From Ohtaekwangia sp966211525 (GTDB lineage Bacteria > Bacteroidota > Bacteroidia > Cytophagales > Cyclobacteriaceae), in the NCBI GenBank assembly GCA_966211525.1, contig CBIHOZ010000015.1, positions 1 to 64,000 of the forward strand: DNA of 64,000 bases, written 5' to 3'. The translations under genes and the position numbers were made by a program. This document shows, piece after piece, positions 8,478-18,000 of the stretch (positions are counted from its first letter, which is position 1; each line of letters starts with the position of its first letter). The notes beneath the pieces were generated by a model. It was not told where the DNA came from. It searched no databases and saw nothing but the letters and a program-made list of their open reading frames with translations.

Positions 8478-9071
8478 ATGCTAAAACGAATTTTTACAAT
8501 CATGTTAGTGGCTGTGTCATTGACCAGTTATGCCCAGAAAATCAAGATCACAGAAGGAAGCCTGAAGCCCCTGAAAGGCCAGAAGTCTGTGAACACACAA
8601 TTCACGTATGACAATATGCTGATTGGTGGTAAGGACTTAGAGGAAAAAGCTTACATCGAAAAAAGAAAGAAAGAGCTTGATGAAAAAGAACCAGGCAGAG
8701 GTGACAAGTTTGAAGCAGCATGGTATGCTGATCGCAAAGAGCGCTTCGAGCCACAATTCCGCGAACTGTTCGCCAAGCATTCTGAAATGTCTTCGGTAGA
8801 TGAGAAAGCTCAGTATACCATCATCATCCATACAACGCGTACAGAAGTTGGTTTTAACGTTGGGGTTGCCAGCAAGCCTGCTTATATAGATACTGAGATC
8901 ACCGTTGTTGAAACGGCCGATCCTTCTAAGATTGTTGCTAAAATCACAATGTTAAAATCACCTGGATCCCAAGTTATGGGTATGGACTTCGAAACCGGAG
9001 TTCGTCTGCAGGAAGCTTACGCGAAAGCTGGTAAAGAACTCGGTAAGCTTATCGCGAAAGAGACTAAGTAG
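8478..9071 (+). CDS. Exported protein, unknown
   Basis: This 197-residue protein starts at the ATG at 8478. An in-frame TTG at 8457 would only add seven residues ahead of a good leader. The signal peptide is MLKRIFTIMLVAVSLTSYAQ. The mature part is Lys/Glu-rich near the start, then has beta strands (QYTIIIHTTRTEVGFNVG, YIDTEITVVE) and ends in a helical Lys-rich tail. It resembles conserved Bacteroidota exported proteins with a lipoprotein-like beta fold, but I cannot name the family. A strong terminator follows, so it is monocistronic. Confidence 0.65.
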   Translation: MLKRIFTIMLVAVSLTSYAQKIKITEGSLKPLKGQKSVNTQFTYDNMLIGGKDLEEKAYIEKRKKELDEKEPGRGDKFEAAWYADRKERFEPQFRELFAKHSEMSSVDEKAQYTIIIHTTRTEVGFNVGVASKPAYIDTEITVVETADPSKIVAKITMLKSPGSQVMGMDFETGVRLQEAYAKAGKELGKLIAKETK

Positions 9072-9096
9072 TCGATATTTATATAGTATATCTATA

Positions 9097-9120
9097 GAGG
9101 GCAGCCATAGAGCTGCCCTC
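9097..9120 (+). terminator. Intrinsic terminator
   Basis: The arms GAGGGCAGC / GCTGCCCTC are followed by ATTTTTTC, 25 bases after the stop of the exported protein gene. Confidence 0.92.
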
Positions 9121-9313
9121 ATTTTTTCACAGAATTCTCCCCAATGTGAGTAACATTTACACAACGTTGCGAAACTCGCATTTTTCATAGCACATCCGTT
9201 TAAAGCTATAATACTTAATCAATCGCCATATATAGCAGTTCGACCTTCGTTTCCGAATCAGCCATGCGAGTTGTACAAAAGTTTGAAGAAGGCTTTGGCA
9301 GAACATAAACAAT

Positions 9314-10069
9314 ATGGCTATGATCAAAAGAATAGTATTTGCACTACCCGTTATAGGTATGCTTTGGAGTTGTGGCACCAAAGAGAAAGAACAACTCCTC
9401 GCGCAAGTAGACTCACTGCGCACTGAATTACAAATGAGTCAGCAAACTGCTGCGACTTTGGAAGAAGTAGGATCATTAATCGACTCCATTGATGCCAGCC
9501 GTCAATTGCTGCGCACCGATGTTGTAGAAGGTACTTCTTACAAAGACTACAAGAGCCGCCTTTCGGCTATTAACCGTCACATAAGAGACACCGAAGCAAA
9601 AATCGCTGAACTCGAAAAGTCGGTTAAAACTTCTAAGAACGCATCTGCTGGTTACAACGCTACGATCAAGCGTCTGAAAAACGACCTTGAAGTAAGCACA
9701 CAACAGATCGCTTCACTGCAAACAGAAGTTGAAAAAATGCGCTCTGAAAATCAGCAACTGGCTATGACTGTAAGCCAACGTGATTCTACACTTACTGAAA
9801 GAGAAGGTGTGATCAAGATGCGTGAACAGGATGTTGCTAACCTTGAGAACAAGGTAGTTGAGATCAACGCACAGGCTAACAAAACTCAGGCTGATATGTA
9901 CTTCGCACAGGCGGCTGCTTTAGAAACTGCGGCTTCCCGTACCAAGTTTGCTCCTAAGAAGAAAAAAGAAACACAGCGTGAAGCTCTTGAACTTTACAAG
10001 TTGTCTTTATCGCTCGGTAAAACCGAAGCTCAGACTAAAATAGATGAGCTTGAAAAAGTAGTAGGTTAG
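9314..10069 (+). CDS. Coiled-coil lipoprotein
   Basis: This 251-residue protein has a type II signal peptide with lipid-attachment Cys at residue 20 (MLWSCG). Almost all of the rest is predicted alpha-helical coiled coil, with heptad-like runs rich in Glu, Lys, Gln and Leu (residues about 23-190). A Lys-rich break (FAPKKKKE) precedes a final helical hairpin that looks like a single TPR-like repeat (REALELYKLSLSLGKTEAQTKID). It is probably anchored to the inner leaflet of the outer membrane and may act as a spacer or scaffold between envelope layers. No enzymatic motif is seen. The family is not recognised beyond this. Confidence 0.75.
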   Translation: MAMIKRIVFALPVIGMLWSCGTKEKEQLLAQVDSLRTELQMSQQTAATLEEVGSLIDSIDASRQLLRTDVVEGTSYKDYKSRLSAINRHIRDTEAKIAELEKSVKTSKNASAGYNATIKRLKNDLEVSTQQIASLQTEVEKMRSENQQLAMTVSQRDSTLTEREGVIKMREQDVANLENKVVEINAQANKTQADMYFAQAAALETAASRTKFAPKKKKETQREALELYKLSLSLGKTEAQTKIDELEKVVG

Positions 10070-10108
10070 GTTAAAATTGCTCAGACAGGTAGGTTAGAGT
10101 AGAGTTAA

Positions 10109-10133
10109 GGTGGCTCCCAGGTGGGGAGGCACC
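10109..10133 (+). terminator. Intrinsic terminator
   Basis: The hairpin GGTGGCTCCC / GGGAGGCACC has one mismatch and a 5-base loop. TTTTCTT follows. It lies about 40 bases after the coiled-coil lipoprotein stop. Confidence 0.85.
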
Positions 10134-10204
10134 TTTTCTTATTTTAAGGCAGTATATAGAGTGTGCTACCGATAGCAGAAGCAACTCCTATATATGGCTA
10201 TATA

Positions 10205-11506
10205 TTAAATGCTGCGATTATCGATAAACTTCCGGATCTTGCGATCCATTTTGCCGAACTGAAGCTTTTCCAGTTCCTGTGCTGTTGCAAAGTATATCTC
10301 GGGAACAACACGCAGTCGTGATTGAAATATAGTGGACAACCGCTTCCTGATATCGTCTTTCATTTCCTCGCTTACCAGCAGATGTAGTTTCAGTTCATCC
10401 GTACCGAGTTCTCCCGTAGAAGCCTCCACAACATAATCACGAATGGACGACATCTCGTTCAATAGTTCAAATATACCGGGCGGGTAAATGGTGGTTCCCT
10501 TTAGTTTAATAAGCTGTTGCTTGCGGCCAAGCACGGGTCCGAGGCGAAGCGTTGTTCTTCCGCATGCACACGGTTCGGTATGGGCTACGGCTATATCTCC
10601 GGTTTTGTAGCGCAGCAGTGGCATACCTTCAACACCGAGTGTTGTAATGGTTACTTCTCCCGGCTCTCCGGCTGCTACCGGTTTTCCTTCATCATCCAAT
10701 ATTTCTACAATCAGTAATTCCGGGTGATGATGTCCACCTACGCCTTTCGTACATTCTGTAAAGGCCGTTTGCATTTCAGATGAAGCGTACGTGCTATACA
10801 AATCTATATTCCAGGCATCCTTTATTTTCTGCCCGATAATATTCAGGTCAAATGCAGCGGTGCGTAACCCCTCCCCTATACATATAGCTTTCTTTACAGA
10901 GCTCTTGTTCGGATCTATGCCATTCTGCTTTGCATACTCGATCAGCTTTACGATGAATGATGGCACTGCGACAAGCGCTGTCGGTTGTAACCGTTCAATG
11001 GTTTCCCACTGCATGGCCGGCAACCCGGGGCCTACACGCACCAGTCCGGCACCCAGTTTTCTAATACCTTCATAGTAGGCTATACCAGCCATAAACTGGC
11101 GGTCGAGTGTTAACATCAATTGGTATAGATCATCGGGTGTACCATCGGCACACGCAAAGGAAATACATTCGTTATAGGCGAGGCGGTGAAGATCGTTGTC
11201 CGTTAAAGCAAGCGTTACGGGTTTACCCAGTGTACCGGATGTACTGGCAAACTCCACGATATCACTTTTCGGAGCCGCTAAAAAATCCCAGTTGTTTTGC
11301 TGAAGATCATCTTTTGTAGTAGGCGGAATGCGCTGCAGATCTTCCAGGTTTTTTATAGACGCTATATCTATACTGTTGTTCGTGAAATGTCGTTGATAAA
11401 AGAGAGAATGCTTCTGCAGGTATGCCAGCAGCTCTTTCAGTTTACCTTCCTGAAAATTTTTGATCTCTGCCGCTGGTTTGAACTCTATTTCCGGTGTGTA
11501 TTTCAT
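10205..11506 (-). CDS. Adenylate-forming ligase (phenylacetate-CoA ligase-like), aryl starter activation
   Basis: This protein of about 433 residues belongs to the PaaK branch of the ANL superfamily. The phosphate-binding loop is FASTSGTLGKP, and GEVTITTLGVEGMPLLRYKTGD with the Cys-containing CACGRTTLRLGP marks the A8/hinge region. The start at 11506 is chosen because its ATG overlaps the acpS stop as ATGA. The open frame itself extends to 11530. It is the last gene of the pigment operon. In flexirubin and aryl-polyene systems a ligase of this type activates the aryl acrylate (for example 4-coumarate) and loads it on an ACP as starter unit. That substrate is inferred from the ammonia-lyase in the same cluster. 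Confidence 0.85.
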   Translation of the reverse strand: MKYTPEIEFKPAAEIKNFQEGKLKELLAYLQKHSLFYQRHFTNNSIDIASIKNLEDLQRIPPTTKDDLQQNNWDFLAAPKSDIVEFASTSGTLGKPVTLALTDNDLHRLAYNECISFACADGTPDDLYQLMLTLDRQFMAGIAYYEGIRKLGAGLVRVGPGLPAMQWETIERLQPTALVAVPSFIVKLIEYAKQNGIDPNKSSVKKAICIGEGLRTAAFDLNIIGQKIKDAWNIDLYSTYASSEMQTAFTECTKGVGGHHHPELLIVEILDDEGKPVAAGEPGEVTITTLGVEGMPLLRYKTGDIAVAHTEPCACGRTTLRLGPVLGRKQQLIKLKGTTIYPPGIFELLNEMSSIRDYVVEASTGELGTDELKLHLLVSEEMKDDIRKRLSTIFQSRLRVVPEIYFATAQELEKLQFGKMDRKIRKFIDNRSI

Positions 11507-11877
11507 TGCTCGATAATAACTACTGCGCACGCCATATCTTTCAGGTGCGAGAGTGATACATGTATTTTATTCCAATTGTTTTTAACTGCCTGTTCGTAAA
11601 AATTACCATGCAGTTTAATTCCCGGCTTGCCCAGTTCATCACTCACAATTTCAACTTCACACAAATCATGTCCGGCCAGCAAACCTTTTCCCGTTGCTTT
11701 CAGAAAGGCCTCCTTCGCGGCAAAGCGCACGGCATAGTGTTGTCCTTTGTTAGACATGGATTCACAAAACGAAATCTCTGCCGGAGAAAAAACCTTTTCG
11801 GTAAAGCCATTATTCCGGGCTACGCGTTCGGCTACACGCTCTACTTCAATGATATCTATACCCGTGCCCAGAATCAT
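11503..11877 (-). CDS. acpS: Holo-ACP synthase (4'-phosphopantetheinyl transferase)
   Basis: This 124-residue AcpS-type enzyme moves phosphopantetheine from CoA to the Ser of an ACP. The signature parts are GTGIDIIEVERV at the N-terminus with the Mg-binding Asp, then FAAKEAFLKATGKGL with the Glu and Lys that bind Mg and CoA, and HVSLSHLKDMACAVV near the end. It has ATGA overlaps with both neighbours, so it is translated together with the C45-family protein upstream and the ligase downstream. The two ACPs of the cluster are its obvious clients. Whether it also serves fatty-acid ACP depends on whether the genome has a second copy. Confidence 0.95.
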   Translation of the reverse strand: MILGTGIDIIEVERVAERVARNNGFTEKVFSPAEISFCESMSNKGQHYAVRFAAKEAFLKATGKGLLAGHDLCEVEIVSDELGKPGIKLHGNFYEQAVKNNWNKIHVSLSHLKDMACAVVIIEQ

Positions 11878-13532
11878 TTGAGTTTCTCTTCAGCTTTCTT
11901 CCGATTCTTCTCCATGTGCTCTTTCTCCTGCAACGTAGCAATTTCCTTGGTCAATCCCAGCGTATAGATTTCAACGGCTTTCTGGTATTGTTCATGGTCG
12001 AGGTAATAATCGCCCGCCAGCATATAGGCATGGTATGAGTTCGGGTTCCACGCCACCAGACTATCCGGTTGTATATCTGTTCTTGGATTGAACGGAAAAC
12101 GATACGGATGAAATTTGGTATAACGCGTATAGTCTTTTGTTGTCAGGAATGTGTCTGCGGGAATCGTCAATGTTGTTTCGTATATCTCTTCGTTCTTCGT
12201 CATCTTGCGGGCAAACACTTTGTTAAGATCGTAACAAACAAATTTACCCAGTTGCCAGGGAGCTGTTGAGATCCACACCAATCGTTTCTCCGGTTGAAAG
12301 ATTATACCATGATGGGCGACTAACTGGTTCACCAGTTTTTCATTGCCCATACCTATATCTGCTCCGCCCAATCCTTTTTGATTGCGTAGTATAGATGCAG
12401 TCTTCAACACTGAGTTCTTTCCGTTCTGTTGCAACAGTTCCTCTATACGCTGGTAGCGATAAGGCGATGCACTGGTGCGCATGTGTTCGCGGTTGAGTTC
12501 GGTTTGTCCTAATGTCTTTCCCTGAAAATGATTGGTGCTTACGAGCTGATCGCCCGCTGCCTCATAGAAATCTATACCTTCGGGAGTCTTCTCGATGAGT
12601 GCTGCTTTACCATCTTTGGCAGAACCGATTAAAAATGATTCCGCTACAAACATCTTATGCTTCTCTGCTATAGCATACGCTTCTTTAATCGTAGATGCAT
12701 ACTGTAGAATTTCGCGTGCCACCAATGAAACCGGTGTGGCCGATGCTGATGGTACATCTGATTTGGCTGCGTTGATTGTAACCGTAAGTCCTTCGGCATT
12801 CATACCGGATAACACACCGGTCATTCCTCCGAATGTTACCATCATGAATTTATAGCCCTTATCGGGATTGTAGAAAGCCATGATCTTGTCACGCGCAAAA
12901 TCATCACCTACATAAAAATCAAAATTACGACCAATGATAAGTGTGCTGTCCTCTGAATGAGAATCCCACGTAGCAAAGGCAGTACATCCTACCAGCGACA
13001 TGTTCTGCAACGCATGGCCTATATCATGTGCTGCGTGATAGTTGAGTATCCGCTGGTACGGTGGTGCTATATCATCAAAATCATGAGAGGCTACTTGTGA
13101 TATACCGTAGATCTCCTGTTTATATTCCTCGGATATATGCTTGTCCAGGTCACGGTTAAACCATCCTACAAAATACTTGAGTATATTTAAGTAAAACGAA
13201 GAAGGCACCAGGCGATGAAGTTGTCCTGTAAATACTTCTTCCTGGTATTGCACCAGCTCGTGCGTAAGTTTACCATTTACTACACCACGCTCGAACGGAG
13301 TTCCTTCTACATATAGTTCGTATAAGCCGCTTTCACTTTTACGAAACCAATTGTTGCCAATGGTATATAAACCTGAGTCGGGCTGCTCCACTTTTGCATC
13401 GAGTATAGCGAGCGAAGCCGGCACTGGTGGATCAACGGTGGCAACGCTGCGTACATAGATCAGCAGAATCACGATCAACACGATCAGTGTAACGAATATC
13501 CAGCCGATGATCTTAGCTAACTTTCTGAGCAT
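11874..13532 (-). CDS. Membrane-anchored C45-family acyltransferase/hydrolase
   Basis: This 552-residue protein has an N-terminal membrane anchor (about 8-27), so the bulk is periplasmic. The core (about 60-400) resembles the acyl-CoA:6-aminopenicillanate acyltransferase/C45 family. A Cys in MSLVGCTAFATWD is the probable autoproteolytic Ntn nucleophile, followed by IGRNFDFYVG and GMTGVLSGMNAEGLTVTINA. The C-terminal 90 residues contain a TPR-like repeat (NSYHAYMLAGDYYLDHEQYQKAVEIYTLGL). Proteins of this kind are regular members of flexirubin-type clusters. A role in ester or amide transfer of the polyene acid to its partner is plausible but inferred. Its start overlaps the desaturase-like gene by 20 bases. 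Confidence 0.8.
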   Translation of the reverse strand: MLRKLAKIIGWIFVTLIVLIVILLIYVRSVATVDPPVPASLAILDAKVEQPDSGLYTIGNNWFRKSESGLYELYVEGTPFERGVVNGKLTHELVQYQEEVFTGQLHRLVPSSFYLNILKYFVGWFNRDLDKHISEEYKQEIYGISQVASHDFDDIAPPYQRILNYHAAHDIGHALQNMSLVGCTAFATWDSHSEDSTLIIGRNFDFYVGDDFARDKIMAFYNPDKGYKFMMVTFGGMTGVLSGMNAEGLTVTINAAKSDVPSASATPVSLVAREILQYASTIKEAYAIAEKHKMFVAESFLIGSAKDGKAALIEKTPEGIDFYEAAGDQLVSTNHFQGKTLGQTELNREHMRTSASPYRYQRIEELLQQNGKNSVLKTASILRNQKGLGGADIGMGNEKLVNQLVAHHGIIFQPEKRLVWISTAPWQLGKFVCYDLNKVFARKMTKNEEIYETTLTIPADTFLTTKDYTRYTKFHPYRFPFNPRTDIQPDSLVAWNPNSYHAYMLAGDYYLDHEQYQKAVEIYTLGLTKEIATLQEKEHMEKNRKKAEEKLK

Positions 13533-15033
13533 CTCTGATTTTTTGAATCAAGTATTCAAGACCTAAAAGATTGGAGCATGTCATAATAGCGCTGATTGTT
13601 ACTCCCAGTACACCGTGCATATTGATGTTTTGTCCTGTCAACAACAGATTTGGAATTTTGGTTTGAGGCGCGATGAATGTCTTCAACGGCTCGCGGTAAT
13701 CTTTGGCGTATCCGTAGAGGGAACCATCATCTGTGCCGATATAGTCTCGTGCAGAAAGTGGCGTTGCACAGGTGTATGACTTGATGTTCGCTTTAAAACC
13801 GGGGAAATGTTTCTCCACCATGTCAAAAAGTTTTTCGGCCTTCTCGCGTTTGAACTCCTCATAGTCTGCACCACGATCGGTTTCATGCGAAACGGTATTA
13901 AAAGTCTCCTGCCACTGCTTCACATCTTCCATGCGCATATACGACATAACCGTAATTCCTTCTGCATAATCCGGAGAGCGGGATGATGTCGTAAAGAATA
14001 ACGCATATCCGCGTGGCCAAGTTGACTCTGTATACTTATCGCCACACCATGCATTCTCTTCCGCGAAATAGTAAAAGTTACTGTTGATATATTTGAAAGA
14101 ATCTTTCTTCATCACCACGTTCGCGTAGAAAACGGATATGGTACTCTCCAGACTTTTCAACCGGGTGCGATATGCATTCTTGATCATCTGCGTATCCGTC
14201 ATCTCGACAGTCTTCAACGGATGCACGTTGGAGATAAATGTCTTTGCATAATAGCGATCACCATTCTCCGCTTCTGCATATGTGACCTTACGATCTTCTT
14301 CTTTAAGCTTTACAATCTTTACGTGCTTGATAACTTTACCGCCGCGCGAAGTAATTTCACGCGCCAGCAAGCGTGCAATCTGCGAGCCGCCATCTACAAA
14401 TTTCCACGAGCTCTCTACGTAGTGATTCACGATCAATGCATGAACAAACAAGGGTGTTTTATAAGCGTCACCCGCATAGAGCAGGTTGGTGCCCGCCAAA
14501 ACGGTCTGTAGCTTTTTATTGGTTGTTAACGATTCAAGAAATTCTTGCGTGTCGGTTTGATAAGCTTTTGCAGAGTCGCTATAGGAACCAGCCTGTACGT
14601 TGTAAAGCGGGAAGTTCTTACAGATATCCTGGATCGTTTCACAATACTTGCGAATAGCAGGCTCTTCGTCCGGAAAATATTCCAGCATCTGGCGGATGAA
14701 GTTATCATAACCCTGCGCGTATTTATATACTGTTGGATCGTCTGCGAACATCAACCCATCCACAAAATCTTCATCCATTTTGCGCAGCTTCAGCTTGTCC
14801 ATAATGCCGAAGTACTTGAAGAACTGGTAGAGGTTCTGCCCTTCGTTCAGACCACCGACATAATGCACACCGGTATCGAATATAACTTTATCGCGGGCAA
14901 AGGTCTGTAGCATACCGCCTATCTGCTTGTTCTTTTCAAGCACGCAGACGTTATACCCTTCTTTGGCCAGGATCGTGCCGCAGGCCAAACCGCCTAAACC
15001 GCTTCCAATAATTACTACATCGTACTGTTGCAT
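13513..15033 (-). CDS. FAD-dependent phytoene-desaturase/retinol-saturase-like oxidoreductase
   Basis: This 506-residue flavoprotein has the N-terminal dinucleotide fold VVIIGSGLGGLACGTILAKEG and the CrtI-type VLEKNKQIGGMLQTF. A C-terminal FAD-binding stretch is seen in NLLLTGQNINMHGVLGVTISA. It groups by pattern with CrtI/CrtO and retinol saturase proteins, which act on conjugated polyenes. In this cluster it probably oxidises, reduces or isomerises polyene double bonds. The exact reaction is not known. It lies between the MMPL fusion gene and the C45 gene on the same strand with short spacing, consistent with co-transcription. Confidence 0.85.
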   Translation of the reverse strand: MQQYDVVIIGSGLGGLACGTILAKEGYNVCVLEKNKQIGGMLQTFARDKVIFDTGVHYVGGLNEGQNLYQFFKYFGIMDKLKLRKMDEDFVDGLMFADDPTVYKYAQGYDNFIRQMLEYFPDEEPAIRKYCETIQDICKNFPLYNVQAGSYSDSAKAYQTDTQEFLESLTTNKKLQTVLAGTNLLYAGDAYKTPLFVHALIVNHYVESSWKFVDGGSQIARLLAREITSRGGKVIKHVKIVKLKEEDRKVTYAEAENGDRYYAKTFISNVHPLKTVEMTDTQMIKNAYRTRLKSLESTISVFYANVVMKKDSFKYINSNFYYFAEENAWCGDKYTESTWPRGYALFFTTSSRSPDYAEGITVMSYMRMEDVKQWQETFNTVSHETDRGADYEEFKREKAEKLFDMVEKHFPGFKANIKSYTCATPLSARDYIGTDDGSLYGYAKDYREPLKTFIAPQTKIPNLLLTGQNINMHGVLGVTISAIMTCSNLLGLEYLIQKIRDAQKVS

Positions 15034-15088
15034 TTCAAATTTGGGTCGATTAGAATACTAACTAATTTATCTGCGCTTATTGTTTTCT

Positions 15089-18000
15089 CTATGCGTTTTT
15101 CCGAATCACAAAAATAACATTGGAAGTATACTTTGTATCATCTACCTCTTCCACTTTCATACCGTATTCTCCTGCTAAATGTCTTATTTTCTTACCTGAA
15201 ATGAAATTCAGTTCGTTTTGAGATTTATTGAACCCGAGCACTTTGATGGAAAAGAACTCGGTAAGCTTTGTTCCCTTGTGGCGCTCCTGCAGGTCGGCAT
15301 TGCCATCGCGGAGAATTAACATACCACCGGCATTCAGCCCCTGGAAACATTTTACCAGTAAAGCATCCTGCGCTTCTACCGTCAGGTAATGCAACACATC
15401 GCTGATGATAATAACATCATATCCTTCTACCGGGAACGTAGTAGCATCGCCATGAAAAAACTGCAGGCGTTCTGTTTTCAGATAACCGTTGTTGGCAGTG
15501 GCTATTTTCTGTTCATCGTAATCAACACCGGTAATCATGCGATCTTCGGAAAGGAACTGAAGCATATAGCTCAGAAATCCATAACCACAACCGAGGTCGA
15601 GTATAGATGCTTTTTTAGGAATCAGCTTTTCGAAAGGTGCATAGTTCTTTTCCAGCCTGAGTTTTACACGCATATACCACTCGAGTACCGGACCTTTGTA
15701 GATATAGTTGGTGATAAGTCTCTTGGCAAAATAGTCGTTTATCTCAATCTCCCGGGCGAGCGTTTTATACTCCGCTTTAAAATACCGGCTGATCTCTTTG
15801 GTGCGTTGCGCATACTTGTCGCCATAGCGTGTGTCGTCCGGCTCTATAGGCGGTAAAAACTTCAGGGTGAGTTGTCCTTCATTCAGTATAAAACTTCCTT
15901 TCGGTATAGCATCACCGGCACCGTGAATCAGTAATGGACGTATCGGTATATTAAATGTTTCAGCCAGATAAAATGCTCCTTTATGAAAGCGCTTGATCTT
16001 TCCATCGGTTGAACGCGATCCTTCGGGAAACACTACAATGGAGTAACCTTCCTGCACGCGATGTCTCAATCGCTCAACGCTGTCTTCGGCACCTTCGCTC
16101 ACCGGGTAATAATCTGCAAGGCGAACAACACCACCGAACACGGGCGAATCCCACACCCACTGATTCGTAAGCAAAATCAATTTCGGATGCAGCATTACCG
16201 TCAGGAGTATATCCAGGAAAGAAGCATGATTGGCAATGATCACGCTAGGGCGTGAAAATGTTTCTGATGTTATACCTATAATTCTCTTCTTTACATTCGG
16301 TTCTACATAGATCACAAACCATGCACATGCGCGAAGCAGGGAATGGTATATAATTTTTATACGTTGCCTGCCTATCGGAATAAGCTTGAGAACAAAACCT
16401 ACGATGGTGAGAAGTATAGCTCCGCCTACAAAAAATGTATAGGTAACAAACGTTCTGAAGAAGCTGAAGAGTGTAACTGGTGTAAATCCTTTTTTTGTCC
16501 GGTTTGTGATCAGCATGCGAAACAAAAACGGCATAATGGTTTGCGCCATGATGAATACGCATACTATACCGATAATCGAGATCGCTGCGATAGAGCGTAA
16601 CGCAGGGTGTTTGGCAAAAATGAGTACGCCTAATCCACAGATGGTAGTGACGGCTGAAAGAAATATAGAGGTGCGTATTGTACCGAGTACCTTCTTGCCG
16701 GTTTGATATTCCTGCTGCAATCCATCCATGGTAAAGATGGAATAGTCGTCACCAAGACCAAAGATGAAGGTTGAGATCATCACGTTGATGATATTGAATT
16801 CGATACCTGCGAGTGCCATGATGCCCAGAATCCAGATCCAGGTGATCAGCATCGGCACAAACGTGATCAACGTAAGCTCTATACGCCCGTACGAGATGAG
16901 CAGCGCCATGAATACCAGTATAGAGGTAAAGGTTACGATGAAATTGAAATCGCTGTGTATATACTCTACAAACAGGTTCGTCATCATCTGGCGGTCAACA
17001 CCATGTGCGGGTGTCTTTTCCAGTTGCTGGTATACTGCGGCTTTGTTCTCAGGCTTTACATTGGCCAACGTGATAACCGTAGCCATACCATCTTTTTCAA
17101 TGATGAAATCGTCAAAGAAAGCGGTGCGCAACGGGTTGGCCTCTCCCGAAGGTATAGGTTGAAATTTACGTGTGATCAGCGTATCAAAATTTTGCAATAC
17201 ACGCTGAGAAAAATGCAGCTTCTCTCCTTCTTCATGTACTGCTTTCTGAAGATCTTCTCTGCGCTTTGCATTCCAAAACGAATTCCAGCGTTCAATGCGA
17301 ACCTGTTGCAATGAATCGGAAATCATGAACGATGATACAGACGATAGTTTTGTAACAAGACCTGTGGTCTTCAGTTTATCCAATACCGGCATAGCCTGTT
17401 CATTGCTTCGCAGTGCTTTCTCCAGCGTATTGCCGTCTGATACTATATATACCGCGGTGAGCGATGATTTGCTGATCGTTTCCAAACGCGTTTGCGCCTG
17501 CTGCGTTTCTTCGTTCATGAAGTTAAGCTTGCTCATGTCCGAATTGAACTTGACGCTGCCGGCAAAGTAAAAGAACACCGGTGTTAAGATCAGTATGCCG
17601 TATACCAGGTACTTATTAGATTCAAATGAAAATGCTGTAACCTTTTCAAGCTTACTATCCGTTGCCTGGTTTACAAACAGATTTTCACGCACCAGGTGCG
17701 GTAGGAAAATAAGCGAGCACAACGCGGCTCCTACCAGACTCAATCCGGCAAATAAACCTATATCTCCCAATACAGTCGCATTGGTAAACTGAAGACACAG
17801 AAATGCCAGCACCGTTGTAGTACTCCCTATAGTAAGTGGCTTTGCTAATTCCTGAATAACATGCTTGGCAGAATGTTCATGCTTCAAAATTGTGAGGTAA
17901 TGCAAAGAGTAATTTACTGCTATACCGAGCACGATCGCTCCCACGGCCAGCGCGAGTATGGACAATGTTCCCTGTAAAAATGCTATACATCCCAATGAAA

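Noticed and set aside
9160..9175. Another copy of the TGCAAC/GTTGCA operator (ACAACGTTGCG)
   Set aside because: Only the inner CAACGTTG is palindromic. It lacks the 3-base spacer and outer bases, and no metal gene is nearby.
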